Below are positions 54,276-64,000 of a stretch of DNA of 64,000 nt, one piece after another; position 1 is the first letter of the stretch; each line of letters begins with the position of its first letter. The notes below the pieces were generated by a model. That model did no database searches. It was given only the letters and a program-made list of their open reading frames with translations, and was not told the DNA's origin. The position numbers and the translations under genes are program-made. The stretch lies in NCBI RefSeq assembly GCF_012910805.1, contig NZ_WTVK01000014.1:1-64000 (forward strand), read 5' to 3'. The DNA is from Aromatoleum evansii (GTDB taxonomy: Bacteria > Pseudomonadota > Gammaproteobacteria > Burkholderiales > Rhodocyclaceae).

Positions 54276-54782
54276 TCAGGCCGCTTTTTCAGGGACGGGC
54301 AGACCCACCCATTCCTTGTAGAACGCCTCGATGTCCGGCTCGAAGTCGTGGATCACCGGGTACCACGGGGTCGGCGCCTCGACGTCGTGCATCGTGCCGC
54401 AGGTCGGGCAGTAGTACTCCCGATACACCTGCCACTGCGTATCCGGCGCCATCAGCTTGGGATACACCTCGGTCATCGCCTCCTCGGTGTCGCGCACGTA
54501 GATCGCCGCGTTCAGCTTCCAGTTCTCGCGGTAATCGCCGAAGTCGTGGCCGCAGTCGCACATCGTGACCCACTGCTTGGTCTTCGCGTCCTGCACGATG
54601 TAGAGGTGGGGCCCCAGCGGCAGCACGATCTTGTGGGGGAACGAGACCTTGGCCTGCAGCGCCTTCAGGTACTGCTCGAAGCGGCTGTTGTCCTTGGGCA
54701 TCGACAGCATGCGGAAAGTGGTTTCCCAGTCGAGCGAGCCCTCAACGAGGTGTGCGACCTGTTCATTGGTATAGGTAGACAT
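54276..54782 (-). CDS. acxC: Acetone carboxylase, gamma subunit
   Basis: A 168-residue subunit with paired zinc-type Cys motifs, MCDCGHDFGDY (about residues 74-84) and YYCPTCGTMHDVE (123-135). The gamma subunit completes the alpha2-beta2-gamma2 acetone carboxylase. Gene order acxA-acxB-acxC and the 23-base gap to acxB are as expected. The start ATG at 54782 gives the typical N-terminus MSTYTNEQVAHLVEGSLDW. Confidence 0.93.
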   Translation of the reverse strand: MSTYTNEQVAHLVEGSLDWETTFRMLSMPKDNSRFEQYLKALQAKVSFPHKIVLPLGPHLYIVQDAKTKQWVTMCDCGHDFGDYRENWKLNAAIYVRDTEEAMTEVYPKLMAPDTQWQVYREYYCPTCGTMHDVEAPTPWYPVIHDFEPDIEAFYKEWVGLPVPEKAA

Positions 54783-54805
54783 TTTCCAACTCCTCGATTC
54801 GGTGA

Positions 54806-57130
54806 TTACTCTTCGACCTGGACGACGGTCGTGACGTCGGGCAGCAGGGACAGGTCCATGCGGTGCTTGGAACCGTAGGTCGGCACGTTGAGCTCGGTCT
54901 CCGTCAGCTGCCAGTCGGCCGGCAGGTTCCAGAAAGCCTTGAACTCGTTCGTGAATTTCTCGGACAGCGCGAAGCTCGTCGCGAACATGTGCTGCACCTG
55001 CACCGCCGCATGCTTATTGACGATGCGTTCGCGCTCTTCCTTCATCCATTCGCGGGTCGGCAGCGCGCGCGCCAGACGCTCCTTGCGGATTTCGGCACGC
55101 CGGGCCTGCGTTTTCGCCGGATCCACCGTGAACACGCCCTTCGCGTCCTGCGTGAAGACCGCGCCATAGACCTTCTGCGCGTACTCCGGCAGCAGGAACT
55201 TCTGGTTCAGGTCGTTCTCGATCGCCTTCGGCTCGCGATCGATCGGATCCCCGAAGCCGGGCCCGCCGCGCAGGTAGTTCAGGTACAGGTCGTGGTTGTC
55301 GTAGCAGTCCTCGGTGGTCATGCACTGCTTGTCACGCTTGACCACCGCGGTTGCGTCGATGTGGCGCTCATAGTCCGGACGCGTCGGGTCGAGGTCGCCG
55401 CCCAGCGGCAGCGAGTCGCCGATCGCGATGCGCTGCTCCAGCCCCGTCTTGTGCGCCTCGAAGCGGTAGCCGGTCGCCGACGGGTAGCCGCCCATCATCC
55501 CCCAGTCGCTGTTCATGAAGCCGTTGCCCATGAAGAACATCGTCCAGTCCTGGGCGTTCCACACCATGCGCAGCGTCTCGAAGCCGCAACCGCCGCGGTA
55601 CTTCCCGTAGCCGCCGGAGTTGGCCTTCACGTTGCGGCCCAGATACAGGAGCGGCTCGGCCATCTCCCAGATCTCGATGTCGCCCATGTCGCCTTCCGGG
55701 TTCCAGATCGCCGCGGCGTGATTCAGGCCGTCCTTCACCGCGCAGGCGCCAGTGCCGCAGCTCGAGGCCTCGAAGCTATTCACCGCGTGGATCTCGCCGT
55801 CCTGGTTGATGCCGCCGCCCTGCAGCCAGTTCGAGGTGTTGGCGTTGCCCGCATTGACCTCTTCCAGATAGCCGCGGCTGAAGTAGGACTGCGAGAGGCC
55901 GCGCCACAGTGCCGCCCAGCCAGAGACCAGGAAGTGCCACGCGTAGGCATGTCCCGTGCGACGATCGTCCGGGTTGCACCACGTGCCCTTGGGCAGGCGG
56001 AACTCGGTCGCGTAGTAGGCGCCGTCATTGATGCGCTGCGTCGGCACCAGGGTCTGGCACATCATCACCCAGATGCCCGAGGTGAAGGCCACCTGGTGCG
56101 CGTTGAAGGTATGCCAGCCCCAGCGGCTCGCGCCCTCGAAGTCCAGCCTCCACTTGCCGTCCGGCTTGATCGTCATCTCGCACGGCGAGTGCATGATCGA
56201 GTCGAGCTTGGCGAAGGCGTTCGACACCTGCACGTCCTCGTGCTTGTACGGCACATCGACGAAGGACACCTTGCGGTACTTGCCCGGGAGCGTCATCGCC
56301 TTGATGCGGCTCATCAGGCCGCGGCGGCCCTCCTCGATGACCTCGAAGGCGAACTTCTCGTAGGCCTCGATGCCGTCGGCGCGGATCACCTCCTCGACCA
56401 GCTCGCGGATCATGTGGCAGCCGGCGATGCGGGTCTTCTCGTCGAGGATCCAGTACTTCGGCGTGCGCACCGAGCGCTGCGACTCGTGCAGCCAGTCGCG
56501 CAGCGGCTCGTCGTTGATGCCCGTCTTGCGGCAGGTGATCATGTAGCCGTCGCCGAAGCGCTGCGTCTGGCCGGTGGACATCGAGCCCGGCGTCACCGCG
56601 CCGGTGTCGATCACGTGCGTCACGCCGCCGACCCAGCCGATCAGCCGCCCTTCCCAGAAGATCGGCACGATCGTCGCGATGTCGCACGGGTGCACGTTGC
56701 CGATCGCGCAGTCGTTGGTCGTGAACATGTCACCGGGATTGATGCCGGGATTGCCTTCCCAATTGTTCTCGATCATGTACTTGATCGCCGCGCCCATCGT
56801 GCCGACGTGGATGATGATGCCGGTCGAAGTCAGCACGCAGTCGCCCGCGGCGTTGTACAGCGTGAAGCACAGCTCGCCTTCCTGCTCCACGATCGGGCTC
56901 GCCGCGATCTTCTTCGCCGTCTCACGGGCATGCACGAGGCCGCCGCGCAGCTTGGAAAACAGCTTCTCGTAGCCGATCGGGTCGCTGTCGCGGAATTCGA
57001 GCTTCTCCTGGCCGTTGTAGTAGCCGGTGGCCTTGGTGCGCTCGATGATCCCGTCGCGGAACTGCTTCAGCGTCTGGCCGTTCTTCAGCAGGTCGGCGAA
57101 GCCGAGTTCCTTGTTTGTCATCATGTTCAT
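54806..57130 (-). CDS. acxB: Acetone carboxylase, alpha subunit (hydantoinase B type)
   Basis: A 774-residue catalytic subunit of the HyuB family. Landmarks are LRGGLVHARETAKKIAASPIVEQEGELCFTLYNAAGDCV (about 64-102), NPGDMFTTNDCAIGNVHPCDIATIVPIFWEG with likely metal ligands, and GGGINQDGEIHAVNSFEASSCGTGACA. The complex carboxylates acetone to acetoacetate with bicarbonate and ATP; the alpha subunit holds the Mn carboxylation site. Full length compared with characterised acetone carboxylases. 14 bases separate it from acxA. Acetophenone carboxylase is a relative, but its subunit make-up is different. Confidence 0.95.
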   Translation of the reverse strand: MNMMTNKELGFADLLKNGQTLKQFRDGIIERTKATGYYNGQEKLEFRDSDPIGYEKLFSKLRGGLVHARETAKKIAASPIVEQEGELCFTLYNAAGDCVLTSTGIIIHVGTMGAAIKYMIENNWEGNPGINPGDMFTTNDCAIGNVHPCDIATIVPIFWEGRLIGWVGGVTHVIDTGAVTPGSMSTGQTQRFGDGYMITCRKTGINDEPLRDWLHESQRSVRTPKYWILDEKTRIAGCHMIRELVEEVIRADGIEAYEKFAFEVIEEGRRGLMSRIKAMTLPGKYRKVSFVDVPYKHEDVQVSNAFAKLDSIMHSPCEMTIKPDGKWRLDFEGASRWGWHTFNAHQVAFTSGIWVMMCQTLVPTQRINDGAYYATEFRLPKGTWCNPDDRRTGHAYAWHFLVSGWAALWRGLSQSYFSRGYLEEVNAGNANTSNWLQGGGINQDGEIHAVNSFEASSCGTGACAVKDGLNHAAAIWNPEGDMGDIEIWEMAEPLLYLGRNVKANSGGYGKYRGGCGFETLRMVWNAQDWTMFFMGNGFMNSDWGMMGGYPSATGYRFEAHKTGLEQRIAIGDSLPLGGDLDPTRPDYERHIDATAVVKRDKQCMTTEDCYDNHDLYLNYLRGGPGFGDPIDREPKAIENDLNQKFLLPEYAQKVYGAVFTQDAKGVFTVDPAKTQARRAEIRKERLARALPTREWMKEERERIVNKHAAVQVQHMFATSFALSEKFTNEFKAFWNLPADWQLTETELNVPTYGSKHRMDLSLLPDVTTVVQVEE

Positions 57131-57144
57131 GGCGGTCTCCTCGA

Positions 57145-59298
57145 TTACTTCACTTCTTTGAGATGGAACAGGCGGTGCTTGTCGACCGTCGTCTCGAAGC
57201 CGTCGGGCACCACGAAGGTCGTCGCGTCCGATTCGATGATCGCGGGCCCGACGATGTGGTTGCCGGCCTTGAGCGCTTCCATCTTCCACAGCGCGGCCTC
57301 GACCCAGCGCTTGTGGCGGTAGAACGGACGGGTGCCCAGATAGGCTTCCTTCGGCGGGTTCGGCCCGCAGTCCGGGTCTTCCGGCAGCACCGGCTTCTGC
57401 GTCACCACCATGCCGCGCAGGATCGCGCCGGTGATCGAGAAGCCCAGCTCCGGCGAGCGCGCCGAATTGGCATAGACGCGACCGTAGGTGTTCTCGAAGG
57501 TCTCGATGATCTGGTTCCAGTCCGCCGCCGTCGCCGCGGAGGACACCGGCGAGACGATCTCGAGGTCGTTCAGCTGGCCCATGTACTGCATCTTGTAGCC
57601 GGGGATCAGCAGCACGTCTTCCGGCTTGTAGCCATTGATCACGAACTCGTCGATGACCTTGACCGCCAGTTCTTCCCACGCATCCTGCAGGCTCGCGCAG
57701 GCCGCCGCCTTGTCCGCATCGCTCGCAAACTGGGCCACGCCGAGGTCGACCGACTTGTCGTAGCGATACTCGAAGTCCGCGCACGCGCAACCGAAGGCCG
57801 AGAATCCCGCTGCCCAGGCCGGCACGACGACGTCCTTGAAGCCCACCCCTTCGGTGTAGCCGTAGGTGTGCACCGGGCCCGCACCGCCGTACGAGAAGCA
57901 CGTGAACTCGGCCGGGTTGTAGCCCTTCGCGCTGATGTTCGCGCGCAGGTACTCGGACAGCGTCAGGTCCAGGAGCTCGATCACGCCTGCGGCCGCATCC
58001 TCGACCGAGAGCCCCAGCGGATCGGCGATCTGCGCCTTGATGTGGTCGCGCGCGCGCTGCACATCCAGCTTGATCGCGCCGCCGAGGAAGTTCTCGGGGT
58101 TCAGGTAACCCAGTACGACGTGGCAGTCGGACACCGACACCGTGTCCAGCCCGCTCTCCGGCCAGCAGGTGCCGACGCGGTAGCCGGCGCTGTCGGGCCC
58201 CAGCTTGATCGACTTGCTGTACGGGTCGAGACGCACGAAGCTGCCCGCCCCCGCGCCCACCGAGTCCATCGCCACCAGCGGCAGCGACAGCACCAGGCGC
58301 GCCATGTCCGGGTCCGACTTGATCGCGAAGCTGCCCTTGGTGATCAGCGCGACGTCGAACGAGGTGCCGCCGATGTCGGAGCACGCGATGTTCTCGTCAC
58401 CCAGGCACTCGCCCAGGAGCTTCGAGCCGATCACGCCGCCGATGGGGCCCGACACGATGGTGCGCGCCAACTCTTTCGCCTTCCACGAGATCGTGCCGCC
58501 GTGCGTCGCCATCACACGCAGGTCGAACTTCGCACCATGCTTCTTGAAGCGGTCGCTGACCTTCTTCAGCGTCTGGCGCGACGGTTCAGCGCCGTAGGCC
58601 TCGAGGATGGTGGTGTTCATGCGGTGGCTTTCCTTGCGGGACGGGTAGTAATCCACCGACGCGAATACCGGAATGTCGACCTTCAGCTTCTTCAGTTCAT
58701 CGCGGACCAGATCGCGTGCGCGCTGCTCGCTCACCTCGTTCTTGTGCGACTGCAGCAGGCAGATCACGATCGCCTGCGAGCCAGCCTCGACCAGCTCGCG
58801 CGTCGCCTGGCGCACCTCTTCCTCGCGCAGCGGGATCACGACCTTGCCCTGCACATCGGTACGCTCGGTCACGCCGCGGGTGCGTGAAACGGGCACCAGC
58901 GGCTCGTCGTAACGGTGGGTGTTGAGATGGATGCGGTCCTCGAGCGCGTAGCCGAGGTAGCTTTGCAGCGCACGGCCCATCGAGTGGATCTGCTCGAAAC
59001 CCTTGTTGCAGATCAGGCCAACGTCGAGCCCCTTGCGCATGAGGATGCGGTTGAGCATCGCGGTGCCCGAATAAACGCAGGTCACGAGCTCCGGATAGAC
59101 GTCGTCGACCTCGCGCCCCCAGTGGGCCAGCGCGTCCTGCGACGAATTGAAGATCGCCAGCGATTCGTCCCCGGGGTTGCTCTGAGCCTTGCCGACGACG
59201 AAACGACCGTCGGCGCGCACGAAGAAGGTATCGGTCATCGTGCCGCCGGCATCGATGCCCATCACCTGTACCTGTGATGCTGCCTGTTGGACTTCCAT
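57145..59298 (-). CDS. acxA: Acetone carboxylase, beta subunit (hydantoinase A type)
   Basis: A 717-residue ATP-dependent subunit of the HyuA family. The phosphate loop MGIDAGGTMTDTFFV (13-27), the AIVICLLQSHKNEVSEQRARDLVRDEL region, CSDIGGTSFDVALITKG and GGAGPVHTYGYTEG are all present. It activates acetone and bicarbonate by phosphorylation before they pass to the alpha subunit. ATG 59298 is chosen: GGAG is six bases upstream and the length equals that of known AcxA proteins; two ATGs just upstream overlap the ribosome site. First gene of the operon. Confidence 0.95.
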   Translation of the reverse strand: MEVQQAASQVQVMGIDAGGTMTDTFFVRADGRFVVGKAQSNPGDESLAIFNSSQDALAHWGREVDDVYPELVTCVYSGTAMLNRILMRKGLDVGLICNKGFEQIHSMGRALQSYLGYALEDRIHLNTHRYDEPLVPVSRTRGVTERTDVQGKVVIPLREEEVRQATRELVEAGSQAIVICLLQSHKNEVSEQRARDLVRDELKKLKVDIPVFASVDYYPSRKESHRMNTTILEAYGAEPSRQTLKKVSDRFKKHGAKFDLRVMATHGGTISWKAKELARTIVSGPIGGVIGSKLLGECLGDENIACSDIGGTSFDVALITKGSFAIKSDPDMARLVLSLPLVAMDSVGAGAGSFVRLDPYSKSIKLGPDSAGYRVGTCWPESGLDTVSVSDCHVVLGYLNPENFLGGAIKLDVQRARDHIKAQIADPLGLSVEDAAAGVIELLDLTLSEYLRANISAKGYNPAEFTCFSYGGAGPVHTYGYTEGVGFKDVVVPAWAAGFSAFGCACADFEYRYDKSVDLGVAQFASDADKAAACASLQDAWEELAVKVIDEFVINGYKPEDVLLIPGYKMQYMGQLNDLEIVSPVSSAATAADWNQIIETFENTYGRVYANSARSPELGFSITGAILRGMVVTQKPVLPEDPDCGPNPPKEAYLGTRPFYRHKRWVEAALWKMEALKAGNHIVGPAIIESDATTFVVPDGFETTVDKHRLFHLKEVK

Positions 59299-59360
59299 GT
59301 TTGTCTCCATCATCTCCTGGATTGTCGAGTCGCCGATGCTGCCGGCCCCCGCAGTACCCA

Positions 59361-59377
59361 TTGCAGCGGCCGTGCCA
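59361..59377 (-). promoter_or_regulatory. Sigma-54 promoter of the acx operon
   Basis: On the minus strand TTGGCACGGCCGCTGCA: GG-N10-GC spacing is exact, with TGGCAC perfect and CTGC in place of TTGC. It lies 63 bases upstream of the acxA start. It agrees with the sigma-54-type activator encoded at the other end of the cluster. Confidence 0.75.
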
Positions 59378-59473
59378 ATTCCCGCCCGCTGCAACGCAGC
59401 AGCGCGACGTGCCCGAAAATGGAGGAGAAACGCCACACGCCTCCTGCACCGCAACAACAAGCGAGACGCGAGA

Positions 59474-59541
59474 CGTACGACCAGAAAATGGATGACCGTA
59501 CGGAAGTCGGACGGACGCACCGGTCACCGCTCGGTGCGTCC
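59474..59541. promoter_or_regulatory. Putative AcxR enhancer region upstream of acxA
   Basis: CGTACGACC (59474-59482) and GACCGTACG (59494-59502) form an imperfect inverted repeat, and GGACGCACCG/CGGTGCGTCC (59513-59522 and 59532-59541) a perfect one. GACCGTACG is identical to the arms at 44044-44052 and 44090-44098 (complement) before acxR. The sites lie about 100-165 bp upstream of the acxA sigma-54 promoter. No gene was seen in the 430 bases between acxA and ssb. Confidence 0.6.
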
Positions 59542-59652
59542 GGACGATGCGTCGCGGGGAAGGGAGGAAAAACGGAACGCGACCGCGCGAGCGGCGCGAC
59601 TCATTTGCGCCGGCCGAATGCGCACACAGCAGCGCCGTGCGTGCGCACGGCA

Positions 59653-59686
59653 CAAAAGAAAACGCGAGGCCACAGGGACCTCGCGT
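59653..59686 (-). terminator. Intrinsic terminator of ssb
   Basis: On the minus strand ACGCGAGG/CCTCGCGT (8-bp stem, 9-base loop) is followed by TTTCTTTTG. It lies 42 bases past the ssb stop and separates ssb from the acx enhancer region. Confidence 0.78.
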
Positions 59687-59728
59687 CGGGTGTTGCAGGC
59701 GTCGGCGAGCGACGCGTCGGGGGGGCGA

Positions 59729-60217
59729 TCAGAAAGGAATGTCGTCGTCGAAATCGCCGAAGCCGCCACCGCTCGACTGGCTCGGCGCCTTCTGCGCCGG
59801 CGCCTGCTGCGGAGCCTGGCGCGCTGGCGCAGCGGCCGGTGCATCGTAGCCGCCCATCGGCGCATCGCCACCGCCGCCACCCTGACGCGAACCCAGCATC
59901 TTCATCTCGTCGCCGCGGATCTCGGTCGTGTAGCGGTCCTGCCCGTCCTTGTCCTGCCACTTGCGCGTCTGCAGGCGCCCCTCGACGTAGATCTGGCTGC
60001 CCTTGCGCAAGTACTGCGCGGCGATCTCGGCCAGCCGCCCGAAGAACACCACGCGGTGCCACTCGGTCGCCTCCTTGCGCTCGCCGCTCTGCTTGTCCTT
60101 CCACGTCTCGGTCGTCGCCACGGTGATGTTGCAGATCGCGTCGCCGCTCGGCGCATAGCGGGTTTCCGGATCGCGGCCCAGGTTGCCGATCAGGATGACT
60201 TTGTTCAGGGAAGCCAT
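59729..60217 (-). CDS. ssb: Single-stranded DNA-binding protein
   Basis: A 162-residue SSB: OB-fold domain (1-108; [51 protein letters not shown]), a Gly/Ala/Gln-rich linker and the conserved acidic tip [10 protein letters not shown] that recruits replication and repair proteins. Start ATG at 60217 with GGAGG upstream. Followed by a clear terminator. Confidence 0.96.
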   Translation of the reverse strand: MASLNKVILIGNLGRDPETRYAPSGDAICNITVATTETWKDKQSGERKEATEWHRVVFFGRLAEIAAQYLRKGSQIYVEGRLQTRKWQDKDGQDRYTTEIRGDEMKMLGSRQGGGGGDAPMGGYDAPAAAPARQAPQQAPAQKAPSQSSGGGFGDFDDDIPF

Positions 60218-60241
60218 GAGGTTCTCCTCCGATGTTTCAGG

Positions 60242-61450
60242 TTAGTGTGCCGCCGACGCCGGCGTCACACGGCGGGCGGGCGGATTCATTGAGGCTGCCA
60301 GCAGCAGCCAGATCACGGCGAGCACGCCGCACACGAGGTTCACGGCGCCGCTGCCGAACTGCTCGGCCAGCCACCCCCCCAGCATCCCGCCGAGGAACAG
60401 CCCGATCGACTGCAGCGTGTTGTACAGGCCCAGCGCCGTGCCTTTCGCGTGCGCCGGCGCCACCTTGGAGATCCACGACGGCAGGATCGCCTCGAGCACG
60501 TTGAAGGCGACGAAGAACAGCGTCAGCCACAGGCCGAGCGTCACGGCGCTGCCGCCAAAGGCGAAAAGCCCCGCCTGCACGACCACCAGCAGCGCCACCG
60601 CGGTGCCGAACACCTGCTTCATGCGGTTGCGCCGCTCCGCCACGATCACCGCCGGCACCATCGCCGCGAACGACAGCACCACGGCCGGCAGATAGACCTT
60701 CCAGTGCTCCGGCAGCGGCAGATTCGCACCGCTCACCAGCGCAGCCGGAACCATCACCCACATCGCCGTCTGGATCAGGTGCAGCACGAAAACCCCCATG
60801 TTCAGGCGCATCAGCTGGCCGTCGCGGAACACCTCGCCGAACAGCCCGGTCGGCGCACGCGGCACCGGCGGAGCAGCCGGCACCACGTACAGCACCACAC
60901 CGATCGCCGCAGCCGCCAGCAAGGCCGTCAGCCAGAAGATCCCACCCATGCCAATGACATTATACAGAATGGGCGCCGCCACCATCGACAGCGCGAACAC
61001 CAGCCCGATGCTGGAGCCGATCATCGCCATCACCTTGGTGCGGTGCTGGTCGCGCGTCAGGTCCGCCGCGAGCGCAGTGACCGCCGCCGAAATCGCGCCC
61101 GCACCCTGCAGCACCCGTCCCGCGATCACCGTCCCGATGTCGCTGGCGACCGCCGCGACGGCGCTGCCGATCACGAACAGCACGAGTCCGAACACGATCA
61201 CCGGCTTGCGCCCGAAGCGGTCCGAGGCCGCACCGTAGGCCATCTGCAGGAAGGCCTGCGTCAGGCCATACGCGCCGATCGCCAGGCCCACGAGGGTCAG
61301 GTTGTCGCCGCCAGGAATCTGATGCGCGTGCACCGAGAACACCGGCAGGATCAGGAACAGCCCGAGCATGCGCAGCGCGAAAATCGCGGCCAGGCTCGCG
61401 CCCGCCCGGCGTTCTGCGGGGGTCATCGGATCGTGCTCGGGTCGGGCCAT
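60242..61450 (-). CDS. MFS transporter (drug/metabolite efflux type)
   Basis: A 402-residue major facilitator with 12 predicted helices; [27 protein letters not shown] is the loop 2-3 motif and [21 protein letters not shown] motif C-like region typical of exporters. It is divergent from uvrA and lies 24 bases upstream of ssb on the same strand, an arrangement (uvrA / MFS / ssb) that is common in betaproteobacteria. Substrate unknown. Confidence 0.88.
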   Translation of the reverse strand: MARPEHDPMTPAERRAGASLAAIFALRMLGLFLILPVFSVHAHQIPGGDNLTLVGLAIGAYGLTQAFLQMAYGAASDRFGRKPVIVFGLVLFVIGSAVAAVASDIGTVIAGRVLQGAGAISAAVTALAADLTRDQHRTKVMAMIGSSIGLVFALSMVAAPILYNVIGMGGIFWLTALLAAAAIGVVLYVVPAAPPVPRAPTGLFGEVFRDGQLMRLNMGVFVLHLIQTAMWVMVPAALVSGANLPLPEHWKVYLPAVVLSFAAMVPAVIVAERRNRMKQVFGTAVALLVVVQAGLFAFGGSAVTLGLWLTLFFVAFNVLEAILPSWISKVAPAHAKGTALGLYNTLQSIGLFLGGMLGGWLAEQFGSGAVNLVCGVLAVIWLLLAASMNPPARRVTPASAAH

Positions 61451-61502
61451 CGGTCTCGGGGCTGGGGCAAAAGCGCGATTCTAGCACTCGCCGCCCGCCG
61501 GT

Positions 61503-61532
61503 TTGGCTTGCGCCGGTGTTCTCTCGTATAGT
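61503..61532 (+). promoter_or_regulatory. Predicted sigma-70 promoter of uvrA
   Basis: TTGGCT, 18 bases, TATAGT, with the start of transcription expected about 20 bases before the uvrA ATG. I saw no LexA box in this region. Confidence 0.5.
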
Positions 61533-61560
61533 GGCACGTTACCCTTCGTCAGCCCGGCCC

Positions 61561-64000
61561 ATGGACGAAATCCGCATTCGCGGCGCCCGCACCCACAATC
61601 TCAAGAACATCAGCCTTGAGCTGCCGCGCAACCGGCTCACCGTGATCACCGGCCTGTCCGGCTCCGGCAAGTCCTCGCTCGCCTTCGACACGCTCTACGC
61701 CGAGGGCCAGCGCCGCTACGTCGAATCCCTGTCGGCCTACGCGCGCCAGTTCCTGCAGCTGATGGAGAAGCCGGACGTCGACCTGATCGAGGGCCTGTCG
61801 CCGGCGATCTCGATCGAGCAGAAAGCCACCAGCCACAACCCGCGCTCCACGGTCGGCACGATCACCGAGATCCACGACTACCTGCGCCTGCTCTACGCGC
61901 GCGCCGGCACCCCGCATTGCCCCGACCACCCGGAACACCCGCTGGAGGCGCAGACCGTCTCGCAGATGGTGGACCACGTCCTCGCCCTGCCCGAAGACAC
62001 GCGCCTGATGATCCTCGCGCCCGTCGTCGCGCACCGCAAGGGCGAGCAGAGCGACCTCTTCGCCGACTTGCGCGCGCAGGGCTTCGTGCGTGTACGCGTC
62101 GATGGCCGCATTGCCGAACTCGACGCCATGCCCGCGCTCGAGAAAGGCCGCCGCCATACCGTCGAAGTCGTCATCGACCGCCTCAAGGTCCGCGCCGACC
62201 AGCGCGGCCGCATCGCCGAATCCTTCGAGACCGCCCTCACGCACGCCGACGGCCGCGCCATCGCCGTCGAGATGGACAGCGGCACCGAGCACCTCTTCTC
62301 CGCCCGCTTCGCCTGCCCGGTGTGCAGCTACGCGCTCGCCGAACTCGAACCGCGCCTCTTCTCGTTCAACAACCCCGCCGGCGCCTGCCCCAAGTGCGAC
62401 GGCCTCGGCCAGGTCGAGTTCTTCGACCCCGCGCGCGTCGTCGCCCACCCCGAGCTCTCGCTCGCCGCCGGCGCGATCCGCGGCTGGGACCGGCGCAACC
62501 AGTTCTACTTCCAGATGCTCGCAAGCCTCGCCGACCACTACGGCTTCGACATCGACACCCCCTTCGGCGACCTGCCCGACGAGGTCCGCCAGGTTGTGCT
62601 GCACGGCTCGGGCCGCCACAAGATCGCCTTCCGCTACCTCTCCGACAACGGTCGCATGGTCGCGAAGGAACACCCCTTCGAAGGCATCGTCCCCAACCTC
62701 GATCGCCGCTACCGGGAGACCGACTCCACCGCCGTACGCGAGGAACTCGCCAAGCTCCGCGCCACGCAGGCCTGCCCGAGCTGCCACGGCACACGCCTGC
62801 GCACCGAAGCGCGCCACGTCCTCATCGGCGACCGCTCGCTGCACGAAGTCAGCCGCATGCCGCTGGGCGAATGCAAGGCCTTCTTCGACGGTCTCGCCCT
62901 CACCGGCCACCGCGGCCTCGTCGCTGCCAAGATCGTCAAGGAGATCTCCGACCGCCTCAGCTTCCTGATCAACGTCGGCCTCGATTACCTCTCGCTCGAC
63001 CGCTCCGCCGACACGCTCTCGGGCGGCGAAGCGCAGCGCATCCGCCTCGCCAGCCAGATCGGCTCCGGCCTCACCGGCGTCATGTACGTCCTCGACGAAC
63101 CCTCGATCGGCCTGCACCAGCGTGACAACGACCGCCTGCTCGGCACGCTGCGCCAGCTGCGCGACCTCGGCAACACCGTCATCGTCGTCGAGCACGACGA
63201 GGACGCCATCCGCTGCGCCGACTACGTCGTCGACATGGGTCCCGGCGCCGGCGTGCACGGCGGCGAAATCGTCGCGCGCGGCACCCCGGCCGAGATCGTC
63301 GCGAGCGACGCCTCGCTCACCGGCGCCTACCTCGCCGGCCGCTACACCATTCCCCTCCCGGCACGCCGAGCCCCCCCGGATGCCGAGCTCCAGCTGCGGC
63401 TCGAGGGCTGCACCGGCAACAACCTCAAGAACGTCGAACTCACCATTCCGGTCGGCCTGTTCACCTGCATCACCGGCGTTTCCGGCTCCGGAAAATCGAC
63501 CCTCATCAACGACACCCTGTACGCCCTCGCGGCCAGACACCTCTATGGCTCGACGACCGAACCGGCGCCGTTCGCGGCCGTGCACGGCCTCGACCACTTC
63601 GACAAGGTCATCAACGTCGACCAGAGCCCCATTGGCCGCACCCCGCGCTCCAACCCCGCGACCTACACCGGCCTGCTGACGCCCGTGCGCGAGCTCTTCG
63701 CCGGCGTGCCCGACGCGCGCGCGCGCGGCTACGGCCCCGGCCGCTTCTCCTTCAACGTCAAGGGCGGCCGCTGCGAAGCCTGCCAGGGCGACGGCATGAT
63801 CAAGGTGGAGATGCACTTCCTGCCCGACATGTACGTCCCCTGCGACGTGTGCCACGGCAAGCGCTACAACCGCGAAACGCTGGAGATCCGCTACAAGGGC
63901 AGGACCATCTACGAAGTGCTCGACATGACGGTGGAGAACGCGCTCGAATTCTTCCGCGCCGTTCCGACGGTCGCGCGCAAGCTCGAAACCCTGATGGACG
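61561..64000 (+). CDS. uvrA: UvrABC excinuclease subunit A (5' part; continues past the window)
   Basis: The first 813 codons of uvrA, open to the window end. First ATPase: Walker [24 protein letters not shown] (31-53), zinc finger [28 protein letters not shown], a second Cys cluster [10 protein letters not shown], signature [34 protein letters not shown], and the second ATPase beginning [17 protein letters not shown] with CEACQGDG and [10 protein letters not shown] zinc motifs. It scans DNA for bulky damage and loads UvrB. The ATG at 61561 gives [17 protein letters not shown]. Confidence 0.97.
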   Translation, partial: MDEIRIRGARTHNLKNISLELPRNRLTVITGLSGSGKSSLAFDTLYAEGQRRYVESLSAYARQFLQLMEKPDVDLIEGLSPAISIEQKATSHNPRSTVGTITEIHDYLRLLYARAGTPHCPDHPEHPLEAQTVSQMVDHVLALPEDTRLMILAPVVAHRKGEQSDLFADLRAQGFVRVRVDGRIAELDAMPALEKGRRHTVEVVIDRLKVRADQRGRIAESFETALTHADGRAIAVEMDSGTEHLFSARFACPVCSYALAELEPRLFSFNNPAGACPKCDGLGQVEFFDPARVVAHPELSLAAGAIRGWDRRNQFYFQMLASLADHYGFDIDTPFGDLPDEVRQVVLHGSGRHKIAFRYLSDNGRMVAKEHPFEGIVPNLDRRYRETDSTAVREELAKLRATQACPSCHGTRLRTEARHVLIGDRSLHEVSRMPLGECKAFFDGLALTGHRGLVAAKIVKEISDRLSFLINVGLDYLSLDRSADTLSGGEAQRIRLASQIGSGLTGVMYVLDEPSIGLHQRDNDRLLGTLRQLRDLGNTVIVVEHDEDAIRCADYVVDMGPGAGVHGGEIVARGTPAEIVASDASLTGAYLAGRYTIPLPARRAPPDAELQLRLEGCTGNNLKNVELTIPVGLFTCITGVSGSGKSTLINDTLYALAARHLYGSTTEPAPFAAVHGLDHFDKVINVDQSPIGRTPRSNPATYTGLLTPVRELFAGVPDARARGYGPGRFSFNVKGGRCEACQGDGMIKVEMHFLPDMYVPCDVCHGKRYNRETLEIRYKGRTIYEVLDMTVENALEFFRAVPTVARKLETLMD

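Noticed and set aside
54863-57322. An 819-codon plus-strand frame opposite acxB
   Set aside because: Low-complexity Ala/Arg/His/Leu composition and complete overlap with the well-supported acxB gene.
61549-63855. A 768-codon minus-strand frame opposite uvrA
   Set aside because: Gly/Val/Asp/Glu-rich repeat-like translation typical of an antisense shadow of a conserved gene; no start signals.

Overview
The window is GC-rich DNA from one chromosome. The acetone carboxylase cluster, the PilA/PilSR pair, the tandem regulators and the overall gene content point to a betaproteobacterium of the Rhodocyclales type (Aromatoleum/Azoarcus/Thauera-like). This placement is inferred from gene families; no marker gene was compared.

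Layout. 0-2.8 kb: bestrophin-like channel, AzlCD exporter, small cytochrome c and membrane protein. 2.9-12.4 kb: copper/silver resistance locus (DUF411 protein, CusS/CusR on the minus strand; CusF, CusC, CusB, CusA on the plus strand). 12.4-20 kb: an accessory island packed with toxin-antitoxin genes (four intact MNT/HEPN pairs, a fifth MNT with a broken HEPN partner, a TumE/TumA pair, fragments of CopG, HicB and PIN genes), plus a type IV pilin gene with a sigma-54 promoter and a REP-associated transposase with its own repeats. 20.2-23.4 kb: pilR and pilS, which should control that pilin. 23.5-31.6 kb: housekeeping and salvage genes (methionine-type aminotransferase, mtnA plus class II aldolase, tandem hydroxyacid dehydrogenases, ybiB, pirin, azoreductase). 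31.8-43.7 kb: dsbB, PilZ protein, an RND efflux operon behind a striking palindrome, CbiX/TcdA, Sel1 protein, a metallo-beta-lactamase-fold hydrolase, and a MalY/PatB lyase. 41.7-59.5 kb: the acetone cluster. 59.7-64 kb: ssb, an MFS transporter and the first 813 codons of uvrA.

The acetone cluster runs on the minus strand: acxA, acxB, acxC (acetone to acetoacetate), then a YCF48-type protein, an MMPL-type permease, DUF1302 and DUF1329 proteins (a putative hydrophobic-compound envelope transport set), then an AMP-forming acyl-CoA ligase and a two-subunit CoA transferase (two routes from acetoacetate to acetoacetyl-CoA), and finally an AcoR-type activator here called acxR. Sigma-54 promoters lie before acxA and before acxR, and both have the 9-mer GACCGTACG (or its complement) about 100-175 bp upstream, so I infer that AcxR activates both the operon and itself. 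An intrinsic terminator sits inside the cluster, between the DUF1329 gene and the ligase.

Intergenic DNA is rich in palindromic repeats of at least five families. One has the GTAG-plus-hairpin form expected of REP elements, which fits the transposase gene at 17.0 kb. Two operons (tumE-tumA and the RND efflux pump) have promoters overlapping perfect palindromes and ending so close to the start codon that leaderless transcripts are predicted.
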